Source of the DNA: Isosphaera pallida ATCC 43644
GTDB taxonomy: Bacteria > Planctomycetota > Planctomycetia > Isosphaerales > Isosphaeraceae
NCBI RefSeq assembly: GCF_000186345.1
Contig: NC_014962.1
Span: 248,001 to 312,000 of the forward strand
Direction of reading: 5' to 3'
DNA length: 64,000 nt
Part shown: one piece after another, positions 25,146 through 33,319 of the stretch
Layout: every line of letters begins with the position of its first letter
Position numbering within the stretch: position 1 is the first letter of the stretch
Made by a program: the position numbers and the translations under genes
Notes under the pieces: model-generated
What the model was told of the DNA's origin: nothing
What the model saw: the letters and a program-made list of their open reading frames with translations, nothing else
Database searches by the model: none

Positions 25146-27254
25146 ATGCGTGGATTGTGGATGTCAGCGTGGGTGATTGTGTGGGCGTGGGTGGATGGTG
25201 TGGCGTTCGAGGCCGCAGCGCAAGTCCATGCCCAGCGGCCCGAGGCCAGCGGCTCGCCCGGTCTGGAGCGGCGGTTGCGTCCGTTGATCGCTGCCCACAA
25301 AGGGGATGTCGGGGTGATGGTCAAACATCTGGGCACTGGCGAGACCTTCGCCCACCGGGCCGACGCCCCGATGCCGACCGCCAGCCTCATCAAGTTCCCT
25401 CTGCTGATCGAGGCGTACCGTCGCGTCGCCACGGGAGCGCTCGACCTCAAAACCCCTGTGACCCTCCACGACGAAGACAAAGTGCCCGGCGCGGGGATTC
25501 TGACCTATCACTTCTCGCAAGGGACCACGATCCCGTTGCGCGACGTGCTGCGCCTCATGATCGTCTATTCGGACAACACCGCCACCAACTTGGCCCTCGA
25601 CGCGGTGGGTCTCGACGCGGTCAACGCCGAAATGGCCCGCCTGGGTCTCAAGCGCACCAAGTTCCACTCCAAAGTCTATCGCCGCGATACCTCCATCGAC
25701 CCGGAAGGTTCCCGCGAATTCGGCCTGGGCGTCACCACCGCCGCAGAGATGATCACACTTTGGGAGCGGTTGCATCTCAAGAAGCTGGCCGAGGGGAACG
25801 AGGCGCTTTGCGACGCCATGCTTGATCATTTGCTTCACTGCGATGATAAGTCAATGCTGGTCAAGGAATTGCCGCCCGGCACCAAGGTGGCGCAAAAAAC
25901 TGGAGCGGTCTCGGATGTGCGGACCGCGGCGGGGATTCTTTACACTCCCTCAGGACCAATCGCGGTCTGCGTGCTGACGGCTCGCAACCAGGATCAACGC
26001 TGGACGCCCGACAACGCCGCGGAGCGGTTTTCGGCCCGGTTGGCCCGCGAGGTGTACGACCATTTCCAGCAAGCCGCCGACCTCAAGGAGGCGGGGCGGG
26101 ACGACTCCCCATTGGCCTTCGGCGCGACGGGGCCCCGGGTCGAGCGGTTGCAGCGTCTGCTCAATCGGCGTCTCGAGCCCTCGCCCGGTCTGGTGGTCGA
26201 TGGCGACTTCGGACCCGCTACCCAGGAGGCGGTGATCCGGTTCCAGAAGGAACGCCATCTCGGCGACAACGGCGTGGTGACCCCCGAGGTCTGGAGGGCG
26301 CTGGGCGAGCTACCACCCGACCCAGCCGGCGATCCCCAGGCTGAGGCCGATCCTGCCCAACTCAACGCCGAGTTCGCCACGTTGCGGCCCGAACCGGCGG
26401 AGCCGGCGGCCAACGATCCGACCGCGGTTCCATTCGTGACGGCCCGCGCCTGGGTGGCGATCGACGCCGACACCGGGCGCGTCTTGGGCGGTCGAGAGCC
26501 GGAACGCCCCTTGGACATGGCCAGCACCACCAAGATTATGACCGCCCATCTGGTTCTCAAGGAACTGGCCGCCCATCCCGAAGCCCGCGACGAGGTGGTG
26601 ACCTTCTCCGCACGCGCTGCGGCTACCCCCGGCTCGTCGTCAGAAGTGCGAGAAGGAGAACGAGTGCGTGTTGGAGAATTACTTTATGGCCTGATGCTTC
26701 CTTCGGGCAACGACGCGGCCGTGGCGCTGGCCGAGCAGTTCGGCCAGCGTTTGGCCGCCCGCGACGGATCGGACGGACTTGATCCGCTGGAGGCATTCGT
26801 GGCGGCAATGAACCGCGAGGCCCAGGCGTTGGGCCTCAGCGCCACCCGTTTTGTCAATCCTCACGGCCTGACCGCACCCAACCACCAAGCGAGCGCGCTG
26901 GACCTCGCCCGTCTGACCCGCGTTGCGTTGGAGAACCCGGAGTTCGCTGCGTTGGTGGCGACCCGCCGTCGCGCCGCGCGTTTGATCGATGGCGAGGGCA
27001 AGGGGCGAACGATCGTTTGGTCGAACACCAATGAACTGCTTAAAATCGAAGGCTTCGCTGGGGTCAAGACCGGAACCACTAGCTCGGCCGGGGCGTGTCT
27101 CGTGGCTCTAGGCCAGCAGGGGGAGCGTCGGGTGATCGTCGTGGTGCTGGGTTCGGCGGCCTCGGCCTCGCGCTACGCCGACGCCCGCAACCTGTTCCGC
27201 TGGGCATTTCATCAGCCGGTGGCCGCTCCCATCGAAACAGGAGACGGTCGCTAA
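25146..27254 (+). CDS. Fused penicillin-recognising protein: class A-like serine hydrolase, peptidoglycan-binding domain, D,D-carboxypeptidase
   Basis: 702 residues with two complete serine-penicillin-enzyme active sites in one chain. From ATG 25146 a signal peptide (MRGLWMSAWVIVWAWVDG...) is followed by a beta-lactamase-class-A-like domain with S-L-I-K (80-83), S-D-N (142-144) and K-T-G (251-253). A PG_binding_1 domain spans about 322-388 (GPRVERLQRLLNRRL, DGDFGPATQEAVIRFQ). A DacA-like domain then has S-T-T-K (460-463), S-G-N (520-522) and K-T-G (641-643). I do not see an ExxLN omega-loop motif in the first domain, so it may be a peptidase rather than a lactamase. ATG 25104 is an alternative start. 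Acts on periplasmic peptidoglycan by inference. Confidence 0.93.
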   Translation: MRGLWMSAWVIVWAWVDGVAFEAAAQVHAQRPEASGSPGLERRLRPLIAAHKGDVGVMVKHLGTGETFAHRADAPMPTASLIKFPLLIEAYRRVATGALDLKTPVTLHDEDKVPGAGILTYHFSQGTTIPLRDVLRLMIVYSDNTATNLALDAVGLDAVNAEMARLGLKRTKFHSKVYRRDTSIDPEGSREFGLGVTTAAEMITLWERLHLKKLAEGNEALCDAMLDHLLHCDDKSMLVKELPPGTKVAQKTGAVSDVRTAAGILYTPSGPIAVCVLTARNQDQRWTPDNAAERFSARLAREVYDHFQQAADLKEAGRDDSPLAFGATGPRVERLQRLLNRRLEPSPGLVVDGDFGPATQEAVIRFQKERHLGDNGVVTPEVWRALGELPPDPAGDPQAEADPAQLNAEFATLRPEPAEPAANDPTAVPFVTARAWVAIDADTGRVLGGREPERPLDMASTTKIMTAHLVLKELAAHPEARDEVVTFSARAAATPGSSSEVREGERVRVGELLYGLMLPSGNDAAVALAEQFGQRLAARDGSDGLDPLEAFVAAMNREAQALGLSATRFVNPHGLTAPNHQASALDLARLTRVALENPEFAALVATRRRAARLIDGEGKGRTIVWSNTNELLKIEGFAGVKTGTTSSAGACLVALGQQGERRVIVVVLGSAASASRYADARNLFRWAFHQPVAAPIETGDGR

Positions 27255-27269
27255 AACGAGTACTTGAAA

Positions 27270-27293
27270 AGGTCTCGAGTTGAGATGAGACCT
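27270..27293 (+). terminator. Hairpin after the fused penicillin-recognising gene
   Basis: A perfect 7-bp inverted repeat (AGGTCTC / GAGACCT) with a 10-base loop, 16 bases after the stop. No T-run follows, so termination is only a possibility; it may instead end or stabilise the mRNA. Confidence 0.4.
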
Positions 27294-27423
27294 GGATTCG
27301 CCGGGGTCGGGGTGGTTGTGGTACAATCTCCTTCCGATGAAGCAGGGATCGCCGTGCGGACCCACGCGGGTGGGCAGCGCGATCTGGGCCTGGGATGAGG
27401 CGGTGTGTGCAAGGAGCGTGCCG

Positions 27424-29058
27424 GTGGCCGCGACGTATCGTGTGTTGGTGACGGACAAACTGGCGTCCGAAGGGTTGGAGGTTTTGAAGGCCGACCCCCG
27501 CTTCGAGGTGGTGGTCGATTCCAAACTCGCGGGCGATCCCCAGGCGTTGAGGACAGCGCTGGGCGAGGCCGACGGCGTCGTGATCCGCTCGGGCACCATG
27601 CTCACGCCGGAGGTTCTGCGAGGCCAAACCCGTCTCAAGGCGATCGTCCGGGCCGGGGTGGGGGTGGACAACATCGACGTGACGACCGCGACCCGTCAGG
27701 GGATTGTGGTGATGAACACCCCTGGAGGCAACACGCTTTCGACCGCCGAACACACCCTGGCGTTGCTGTTGGCCCTGTCGCGCAATATCGCGCCGGCTTG
27801 CGCGAGTCTCAAAGCGGGGCGCTGGGACCGCTCCAAATATACCGGGTCGCAACTGGCGGGCAAGACGCTAGGCATTATTGGCCTGGGGCGGGTCGGTCAA
27901 GCGGTCGCTCAGAGGGCGATCGGCTTCGGCATGAAGGTGCTGGGGCACGACCCGTTCCTCTCCCCCGATCGCGCCCGCGAACTCGGCATCGAGCCGACCC
28001 CTCTGGCCGAGATGTGGTGCCGTTGCGACTACCTGACCCTGCACGTCCCGCTCACCGAGGAGACCCGTCACCTGATCGGTCCAGCCCAGTTCGCGGCGAT
28101 GAAGCCCGGCGTGCGAATCGTCAACTGCGCGCGGGGCGGCCTGATCGACGAGCCGGCGCTGATCGCGGCGCTCGATGCGGGCAAGGTCGCCGGCGCGGCC
28201 ATCGACGTGTTCGAACCCGAACCGCCGCCTGCCGACGACCCTCTGGTGCGGCACCCTAAGGTGCTGGTCACTCCCCACCTTGGGGCCAGTACCGAGGAGG
28301 CCCAAATCTCAGTGGCGGTCGAGGCGGCGCGGCTTTTGATCGACTTCCTGGGCGAAGGACGGGTGCGGTTCGCGGTCAACATGCCCAACCTCGACAAAGC
28401 CGAGCTCGATGAACTTCGTCACCATCTCGAATTGGGCCGCCGGTTGGGGATGTTGCACGCCCAAATGGATCGAGGCGCGGCCCGCTCGGTCAAGCTTGAC
28501 TATCGGGGCGACATCGCCTCGCGCAACACCCGTTTGATCTCGGCCGCGTTTACCGCCGGTTGGATGGAGACCGCCCTCACCGAGTCGGTCAACCTGGTCA
28601 ACGCCCTGGTGCTGGCCCAGGAACGCGGCATCCAGATTACCGAATCCCACTCGCGCGACACCGAGGACTTTGGCTCGCTGATTTCCGCCGAAGTCGTCAC
28701 CGACCGCAAAACCTACCACGCCTCCGCAGCGTTGTTTGGACGCCAGAGGATGCGTCTAGTGGGACTGGGGCCCTATCAAATCGACTGCGACTTGGAAGGC
28801 GTGATGTTGATCTTTACCCATCTCGATCGCCCTGGCCTCATTGGTTCGATCGGCACCTTGATGGGCAATCACAACGTCAACATTGCCCAGATGAATGTGG
28901 GCCGCGCGGTCAAGGGGGGCGAGGCGATCGGGGTGGTCAACCTCGACTCGATCCCACCCGAGGAGGCTCTGGAGGCGCTGCGGGCCTTGCCCGATCTTTA
29001 CAGCGTCACCGTGATCCAATTGCCCGAACGCGGTGAATTGCCCGCCTGGTTGCTCTGA
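27424..29058 (+). CDS. serA: D-3-phosphoglycerate dehydrogenase, long form with ACT domain
   Basis: First enzyme of phosphoserine synthesis, oxidising 3-phosphoglycerate with NAD. About 544 residues. The catalytic/NAD domain shows LGIIGLGRVGQAVAQ (dinucleotide loop), NCARGGLIDEPAL and the catalytic-histidine segment VTPHLGASTEEAQ. The intervening ASB domain and a C-terminal ACT domain (LIFTHLDRPGLIGSIG, NHNVNIAQMNVGR), the usual serine sensor, follow. GTG 27424 is 7 bases from an AAGGAG site, better spaced than GTG 27418. A class V aminotransferase at 57.8 kb could serve the next pathway step but is not linked. Converges with xseA. Confidence 0.95.
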   Translation: MAATYRVLVTDKLASEGLEVLKADPRFEVVVDSKLAGDPQALRTALGEADGVVIRSGTMLTPEVLRGQTRLKAIVRAGVGVDNIDVTTATRQGIVVMNTPGGNTLSTAEHTLALLLALSRNIAPACASLKAGRWDRSKYTGSQLAGKTLGIIGLGRVGQAVAQRAIGFGMKVLGHDPFLSPDRARELGIEPTPLAEMWCRCDYLTLHVPLTEETRHLIGPAQFAAMKPGVRIVNCARGGLIDEPALIAALDAGKVAGAAIDVFEPEPPPADDPLVRHPKVLVTPHLGASTEEAQISVAVEAARLLIDFLGEGRVRFAVNMPNLDKAELDELRHHLELGRRLGMLHAQMDRGAARSVKLDYRGDIASRNTRLISAAFTAGWMETALTESVNLVNALVLAQERGIQITESHSRDTEDFGSLISAEVVTDRKTYHASAALFGRQRMRLVGLGPYQIDCDLEGVMLIFTHLDRPGLIGSIGTLMGNHNVNIAQMNVGRAVKGGEAIGVVNLDSIPPEEALEALRALPDLYSVTVIQLPERGELPAWLL

Positions 29059-29062
29059 CTTA

Positions 29063-29092
29063 GCCCATGTCGCCAGTCAGGTTGGCATGGGC
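29063..29092 (+). terminator. Candidate terminator between serA and xseA
   Basis: Inverted repeat GCCCATG / CATGGGC with further internal pairing (GCCA / TGGC), directly after the serA stop and before the converging xseA end. There is no strong T-run. It could act in both directions. Confidence 0.45.
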
Positions 29093-29122
29093 GGGGATAA
29101 GGTCAGATCACCATATTCTACA

Positions 29123-30682
29123 TTATGTGTTACATGATGTAACGGCATGTTCTTTGTTCGGTTCGTCGCCGGCCTCAACCGCTTCGACTCGGCTGAGGAC
29201 CATGCCCTGAGCCAGACGGGTCCGCAGGCGGTCACCCGGTTTCAAGCAGGTCGCGTCGCGGACTACCAGCGGTCGCTGGGGCGGCCCGCACGTGGCGGAG
29301 TCGTCCTCCAACAGAGTCAGGCTGTATCCCCTCGCCAGGATCGCCAAGGGACTCAAGGCGTCGAGTCGTCCCGCCAAAGCGCGTAAGGTCGCGCGACGCC
29401 TTAGGAGATCAGCTCGCATGGCCCGGTCGAGCCGATCGGCCAAGCGTTCCACACGGTTGCGGGTCTGAAGGATCAGAGCGCGACCGGCCCGTTCCAGACC
29501 GGAGCGGGCCAGGGCGAGCCGAGCCGACGCCTCGTGAAGACGGCGAGCCAACGCCCGATCAAGACGGGTTCGGGTTGCCACCAAAGCCTCTCGCAGCTTT
29601 TCCGCCAGCGGAGCGCAGAGTTCGGCTGCCTCGCTGGGGGTCGCCGCTCGTTGATCGGCCACCAGGTCGGCCAACGTAAAATCGACCTCGTGACCCACGG
29701 CGGAAATGACCATGTGTTCGCACGCGGCAATGGCCCGGACCACGACTTCCTCGTTGAACGCCCAGAGATCCTCGACACTACCGCCGCCCCGTCCCACAAT
29801 CATGACGTCTGGCCTGAGCAGGCGATCGGCCATCAGCAGCGCCTGGGCGATTTGAGGCGCGGCCTCCGCTCCCTGAACCACCGTGGGGACCACGATGACT
29901 TCGGCCAACGGCCAACGTCGTCCCAGAATCTGGAGAATGTCCCGCACCGCCGCTCCGACGGGACTGGTCACCACCACGATCCGCATGGGGAACGCCGGTC
30001 TGGAACGCTTGCGAGCGGGGTCGAACAGCCCCTCGGCCTGAAAACGAGCCAAGCGTTGCCGGTAGGCCAGGTCCAGCGCGCCGACGCCTCGGGGTTCGAT
30101 CGCGGTGAGAACCAGTTGATACGATCCCCGCGGCGCGTAAACTTCGAGCCCGCCCCGCGCTTCAACCTCCAGCCCCTCCGTCAGGTCGAACGGCAAGCGC
30201 GCGGCCGTGCTGCGCCAGATCACGGCGTCGATCACAGCAAAGTCATCTTTGATTCTAAAGTATAGATGACCCGATTGAGCGCGTGAGATGCGCGAGAGTT
30301 CGCCGCGCACCGCCACCGCGCTGAAGTCGGTTCGCAACACGCCGTCGATGAGCGCGGTCAACTCTGTCACGCTTAGGATTGGCAATTCGGCGGGTCCGGG
30401 GAGGTTGCCTTCCTGTGAGGACGCGGAGTCCGGTTCAAGAGTGGGCGTGGCGTTGGCGACGGGGGGGGGAACCGCTCGAACGATCGTGGTCCGATCCCGA
30501 CGCTTGACAGGTGGGGCGGCTTGTTGGGAAGGCGCGGTCGTCGTGGCCGGCGACGCGGAGCGAGCGCGGCGACGAGGACGGCCCGAGGACGCGACAGGTG
30601 TTGAGGCGGGGTCGCCACCACGAGTGTCGTCGCAAGGAGGGTCCTCGTCGCCTTCGAAGAGGTGAAGCGTCCGTTGCGTCAT
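29123..30682 (-). CDS. xseA: Exodeoxyribonuclease VII large subunit
   Basis: 519 residues; the family is usually near 400-450. The first 105 residues are Pro/Ser/Thr-rich with no domain, and the conserved protein starts at LPILSVTELTALIDGVLRT. An OB-fold (VAVRGELSRISRAQSGHLYF) precedes the nuclease core with VVVTSPVGAAVRDIL, VMIVGRGGGSVEDLWAFNEE and ISAVGHEVDFTLADLVAD, then a long helical C-terminus. The enzyme degrades single-stranded DNA with the small subunit XseB, which I do not find next to it. The last codons (AVTSCNT) fall on a 15-base palindrome at 29129-29143. The start could be internal, trimming the leader. Confidence 0.93.
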   Translation of the reverse strand: MTQRTLHLFEGDEDPPCDDTRGGDPASTPVASSGRPRRRARSASPATTTAPSQQAAPPVKRRDRTTIVRAVPPPVANATPTLEPDSASSQEGNLPGPAELPILSVTELTALIDGVLRTDFSAVAVRGELSRISRAQSGHLYFRIKDDFAVIDAVIWRSTAARLPFDLTEGLEVEARGGLEVYAPRGSYQLVLTAIEPRGVGALDLAYRQRLARFQAEGLFDPARKRSRPAFPMRIVVVTSPVGAAVRDILQILGRRWPLAEVIVVPTVVQGAEAAPQIAQALLMADRLLRPDVMIVGRGGGSVEDLWAFNEEVVVRAIAACEHMVISAVGHEVDFTLADLVADQRAATPSEAAELCAPLAEKLREALVATRTRLDRALARRLHEASARLALARSGLERAGRALILQTRNRVERLADRLDRAMRADLLRRRATLRALAGRLDALSPLAILARGYSLTLLEDDSATCGPPQRPLVVRDATCLKPGDRLRTRLAQGMVLSRVEAVEAGDEPNKEHAVTSCNT

Positions 30683-30763
30683 GCGACTGCGTCCTTCGAG
30701 ATGAATGGGTTGGCCCGCATGTCTCCATGTCGAGTCGAGCCGAGTCTGGAGACCAGGGAAGGT

Positions 30764-31810
30764 TCAGAAGTCGAATCGCCCAGGCCAGGGGATCGTTCGA
30801 GGAGCCAGAATGGGAGGAGCCGGGGCTTGGTCCAGGTCGGACTCAAGAGGATCTCGGTGGATCGTCTCGGCGAGGACCGCGGGAGAGTTCAACACGGTCG
30901 GACGATCTGAGTTCAGGGCGATCGGCGGCGGTGGAGTCCACGGTTCTTGATCCCGCAACGACAATTCGGATGCGGACGCCGGTGAGGACGGCATGTCGCC
31001 GCCGGGAGTGGCTCGCCGGCGATTGCCTGCCCAGCCGGCAAGGCGTTGAGCGGATTGCAGCAAACTCCAGGTTTTCCAGGCCAACTCCAAAGATGCAGGA
31101 ACGTCCCGAGGCAACTCCAACCCCAAACGGCGTTGCTGGTCGCGATTGGTTTGCCAGCCCATCGCCTCGGCGAATGCCGCGGCCGCCAGTCGACGGCCTA
31201 GGGATTGTTCCAGGTTTTCGAGATTCGGCAAGGGCGGGCCGTCAGCGCTCACGGACGCGACACCAAAAGCTGCCGGCGTCGCGGAGGCGCGAGATTGGTC
31301 GGGGGAGGTTGAAGAAGGGGAGGGGTTGGTCCGGGGAAGGTCGGGGAACGCCAACCAGGTGGTGGTCTCCCGATCCCGACGCGTCGCTGCCGGATCGTCC
31401 GATCGCGCGGTTGGCACCCGCGCGGTTGGAAAGGAATCCGCCTTGTCCCGTCCCGAAGCCGATGCTCCCCAGACGGGACGTTGGACGATATGGATCGAAC
31501 GGGTTGAAGGAGGTGGTGATCGCCCCTCGTTCAACGCCACCGCCACCTCAAGTTGGCGCGCCAGGGAGTCGGCTCGTTCTCGCTCCAGACCGAGGCGACG
31601 GTGTCGATCCAGCGCGGTCAATCCTAAGGTCACCATGACGAGGATGATCATCAAAGGCGCGGCGTGGTCGCTTTTGAACACAAGGCGACGCCATGAGCCA
31701 GCTCGTCGAGAGGAACGCCAACGGCACGACGCGGCGTCCGCTGACCACCGCGAGGGCAGGCCATCCTCGGGCTTGAGTGAGGGGTTCCAATCCGATTTCA
31801 GGATGGACAT
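30764..31810 (-). CDS. Membrane-anchored hypothetical protein with proline-rich body
   Basis: Function not recognised. From ATG 31810 there are about 348 residues: a basic cytoplasmic stretch, one hydrophobic helix (APLMIILVMVTLGLTAL), a short charged helix that may form a coiled coil (HRRLGLERERADSLARQL), then a Pro/Ser/Thr-rich region interrupted by a helical island (LAAAAFAEAMGWQTNRDQQ). The order suggests a single-pass protein with a disordered outer part. The opposite strand is also open over much of this stretch, but its product is Arg/Gly-rich with no membrane segment, so I prefer this strand. A frame start up to 31849 is possible. Confidence 0.5.
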   Translation of the reverse strand: MSILKSDWNPSLKPEDGLPSRWSADAASCRWRSSRRAGSWRRLVFKSDHAAPLMIILVMVTLGLTALDRHRRLGLERERADSLARQLEVAVALNEGRSPPPSTRSIHIVQRPVWGASASGRDKADSFPTARVPTARSDDPAATRRDRETTTWLAFPDLPRTNPSPSSTSPDQSRASATPAAFGVASVSADGPPLPNLENLEQSLGRRLAAAAFAEAMGWQTNRDQQRRLGLELPRDVPASLELAWKTWSLLQSAQRLAGWAGNRRRATPGGDMPSSPASASELSLRDQEPWTPPPPIALNSDRPTVLNSPAVLAETIHRDPLESDLDQAPAPPILAPRTIPWPGRFDF

Positions 31811-32284
31811 CGAAACGCTCGGGCTCGAACGCGGCGGGAGTAGAATCACGAGGTGGGGTCGATCGGGCCGGGACGACCGTTGCGGAAGGTTGTGATCGTT
31901 GAAAGTCAGCGACTCCTTGATTTTGGCGCAAGACTCCCGACGATGACGGCCAGACCGACCGCTTCAATAATGACTCGCCATCAAGTTCGATCCAAGAGAA
32001 AAACCCGTCGCAGCCCAACGTTCCGAGTGATTCGCTTTGAGTGTGATGGTCGGGATTCGTCCGAGGTTTGATTTAATTGAGCGAATCGGGATCATTGGAG
32101 TGATCGGATGGGTCGCTTCGACCCTTTTTTAGGGGTGACAGTCGAACGTGGAATTCGGTCAATTCGGGAAAGAAGGGAATTGAACCTGGTTGGGACAAGG
32201 TCAAGCCTTCCGCCCAAAAGGTTGGGAGTTTGTCGGATCCCGACATCGTCGCTGGGTGAATGAATTCCTAGGAGGGCGTGATTC
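31811..32284. other. Divergent intergenic region
   Basis: 474 bases between the anchored hypothetical and the HD-domain gene, less GC-rich than its surroundings. It contains a short inverted repeat around a T6 run at 32121-32136 (ACCC...GGGT) and GATCA/TGATC near 32090. Promoters for both genes are expected; none is assignable by eye. Confidence 0.45.
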
Positions 32285-32932
32285 GTGAATGCGTCGTCCG
32301 CCGCGTCGTCAGTCGAGGGCAGGCGGGGGGATCTGTTTGAGGATTCCTCCGGGGGGTCCGACGTTGGACTTCAAACGCTGATGGAAGCAATAGCCTTCGC
32401 CGCCCGCGTCCATCACGGGGCAACTCGCAAGGATGGTCGAACCCCCTACGTCAGCCATGTGGCGCGGGTGACCTTGGTTGTGCGTCATGTGTTTGGAATC
32501 GCCGACGAACAGGTGTTATGCGCCGCCGCCCTCCATGATGTGTTGGAGGATACCGCGACCGATTTCGACGACGTGGCCGAACGGTTTGGTACTCAGGTGG
32601 CGCGCTGGGTGGCGGTTCTCTCCAAGGATAGCCGTTTGCCGGAACCCGAGCGCGAGGAGGCGTATCGTCAGGCGTTGTCGCGGTCTCCCTGGCAGGTCCG
32701 GGTGGTTAAGCTCGCCGACATGCTGGATAATCTCTACGATCGAGCCAGCCTCCCCACCGCGCAACACGCGCGGATCCTGACCAAACTGGAAGGTTATCTC
32801 GACGCGCTGCGGGTCGAGGTGGGCGATCCTGCCCGAGAGGCTTGGGAGATGGTGAGGGAGCGTCTGGCCCGGGCTCGAGAAGCCGTGAGGTTGGACGAGG
32901 GCGGGGGAACGCTTCAAGAGTCGGTGAGCTGA
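32285..32932 (+). CDS. Stand-alone HD-domain phosphohydrolase (MESH1/SpoT-hydrolase-like)
   Basis: 215 residues. After a 30-residue variable leader the HD domain reads AIAFAARVHHGATRKDGRTPY, then LCAAALHDVLEDT (metal-binding His-Asp), FGTQVARWVAVLSKD and VVKLADMLDNLYDRA. This is the order seen in small alarmone hydrolases and in the hydrolase half of SpoT; there is no synthetase, TGS or ACT domain. Hydrolysis of (p)ppGpp is the best inference. GTG 32285 is 8 bases from an AGGAGGG site. It stands alone between a divergent and a convergent gene. Confidence 0.85.
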   Translation: MNASSAASSVEGRRGDLFEDSSGGSDVGLQTLMEAIAFAARVHHGATRKDGRTPYVSHVARVTLVVRHVFGIADEQVLCAAALHDVLEDTATDFDDVAERFGTQVARWVAVLSKDSRLPEPEREEAYRQALSRSPWQVRVVKLADMLDNLYDRASLPTAQHARILTKLEGYLDALRVEVGDPAREAWEMVRERLARAREAVRLDEGGGTLQESVS

Positions 32933-33319
32933 CGGCGCGGGTTCCGTCCTCGCTAAGACCGCCGCTCTGTTGGTCTGGTCTGGGGTTCGCTGAAGCGGAC
33001 CATCACCCCGGAAGGCCAAGCCTAGGCCATGCCGGCAATGCCTCGGATCGTTCAAGTCCCAAGGGCTGATCCGATGTCGAAAGACGCATCTGATTCCCCA
33101 GGCGGTTCGCGTTCTGGTGATTCTCGAGTCCCCGTTAGGGAGACCCTCGGCGCTTAGGGTGCAAAAGTGGTTGGAGTGTGGGAGGGAATCGGTCCCGGCC
33201 TGACCCGATCCAATTCGGTTTGGTTCGACCTGAGTTGAGTTGACGGGATTGGGTCTCCGATCAACCGACCGGACCGGAGGGGGCCGAATCGAGATCGGGC
33301 CAACGCCGACGAACGTTCC
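32933..33319. other. Convergent intergenic gap
   Basis: 387 bases between the ends of the HD-domain gene and the ABC permease. A weak ACCCT/AGGGT repeat lies near 33143-33160. No gene or clear terminator seen. Confidence 0.4.

Noticed and set aside
27322-27327. TACAAT as a -10 box for serA
   Set aside because: No -35 hexamer at the right distance; left unassigned.
30511-31638. 375-residue plus-strand frame opposite the anchored hypothetical
   Set aside because: Arg/Gly/Ser-rich product with no domain or membrane segment; it also overlaps the xseA leader. The minus-strand frame has a membrane helix and is preferred.
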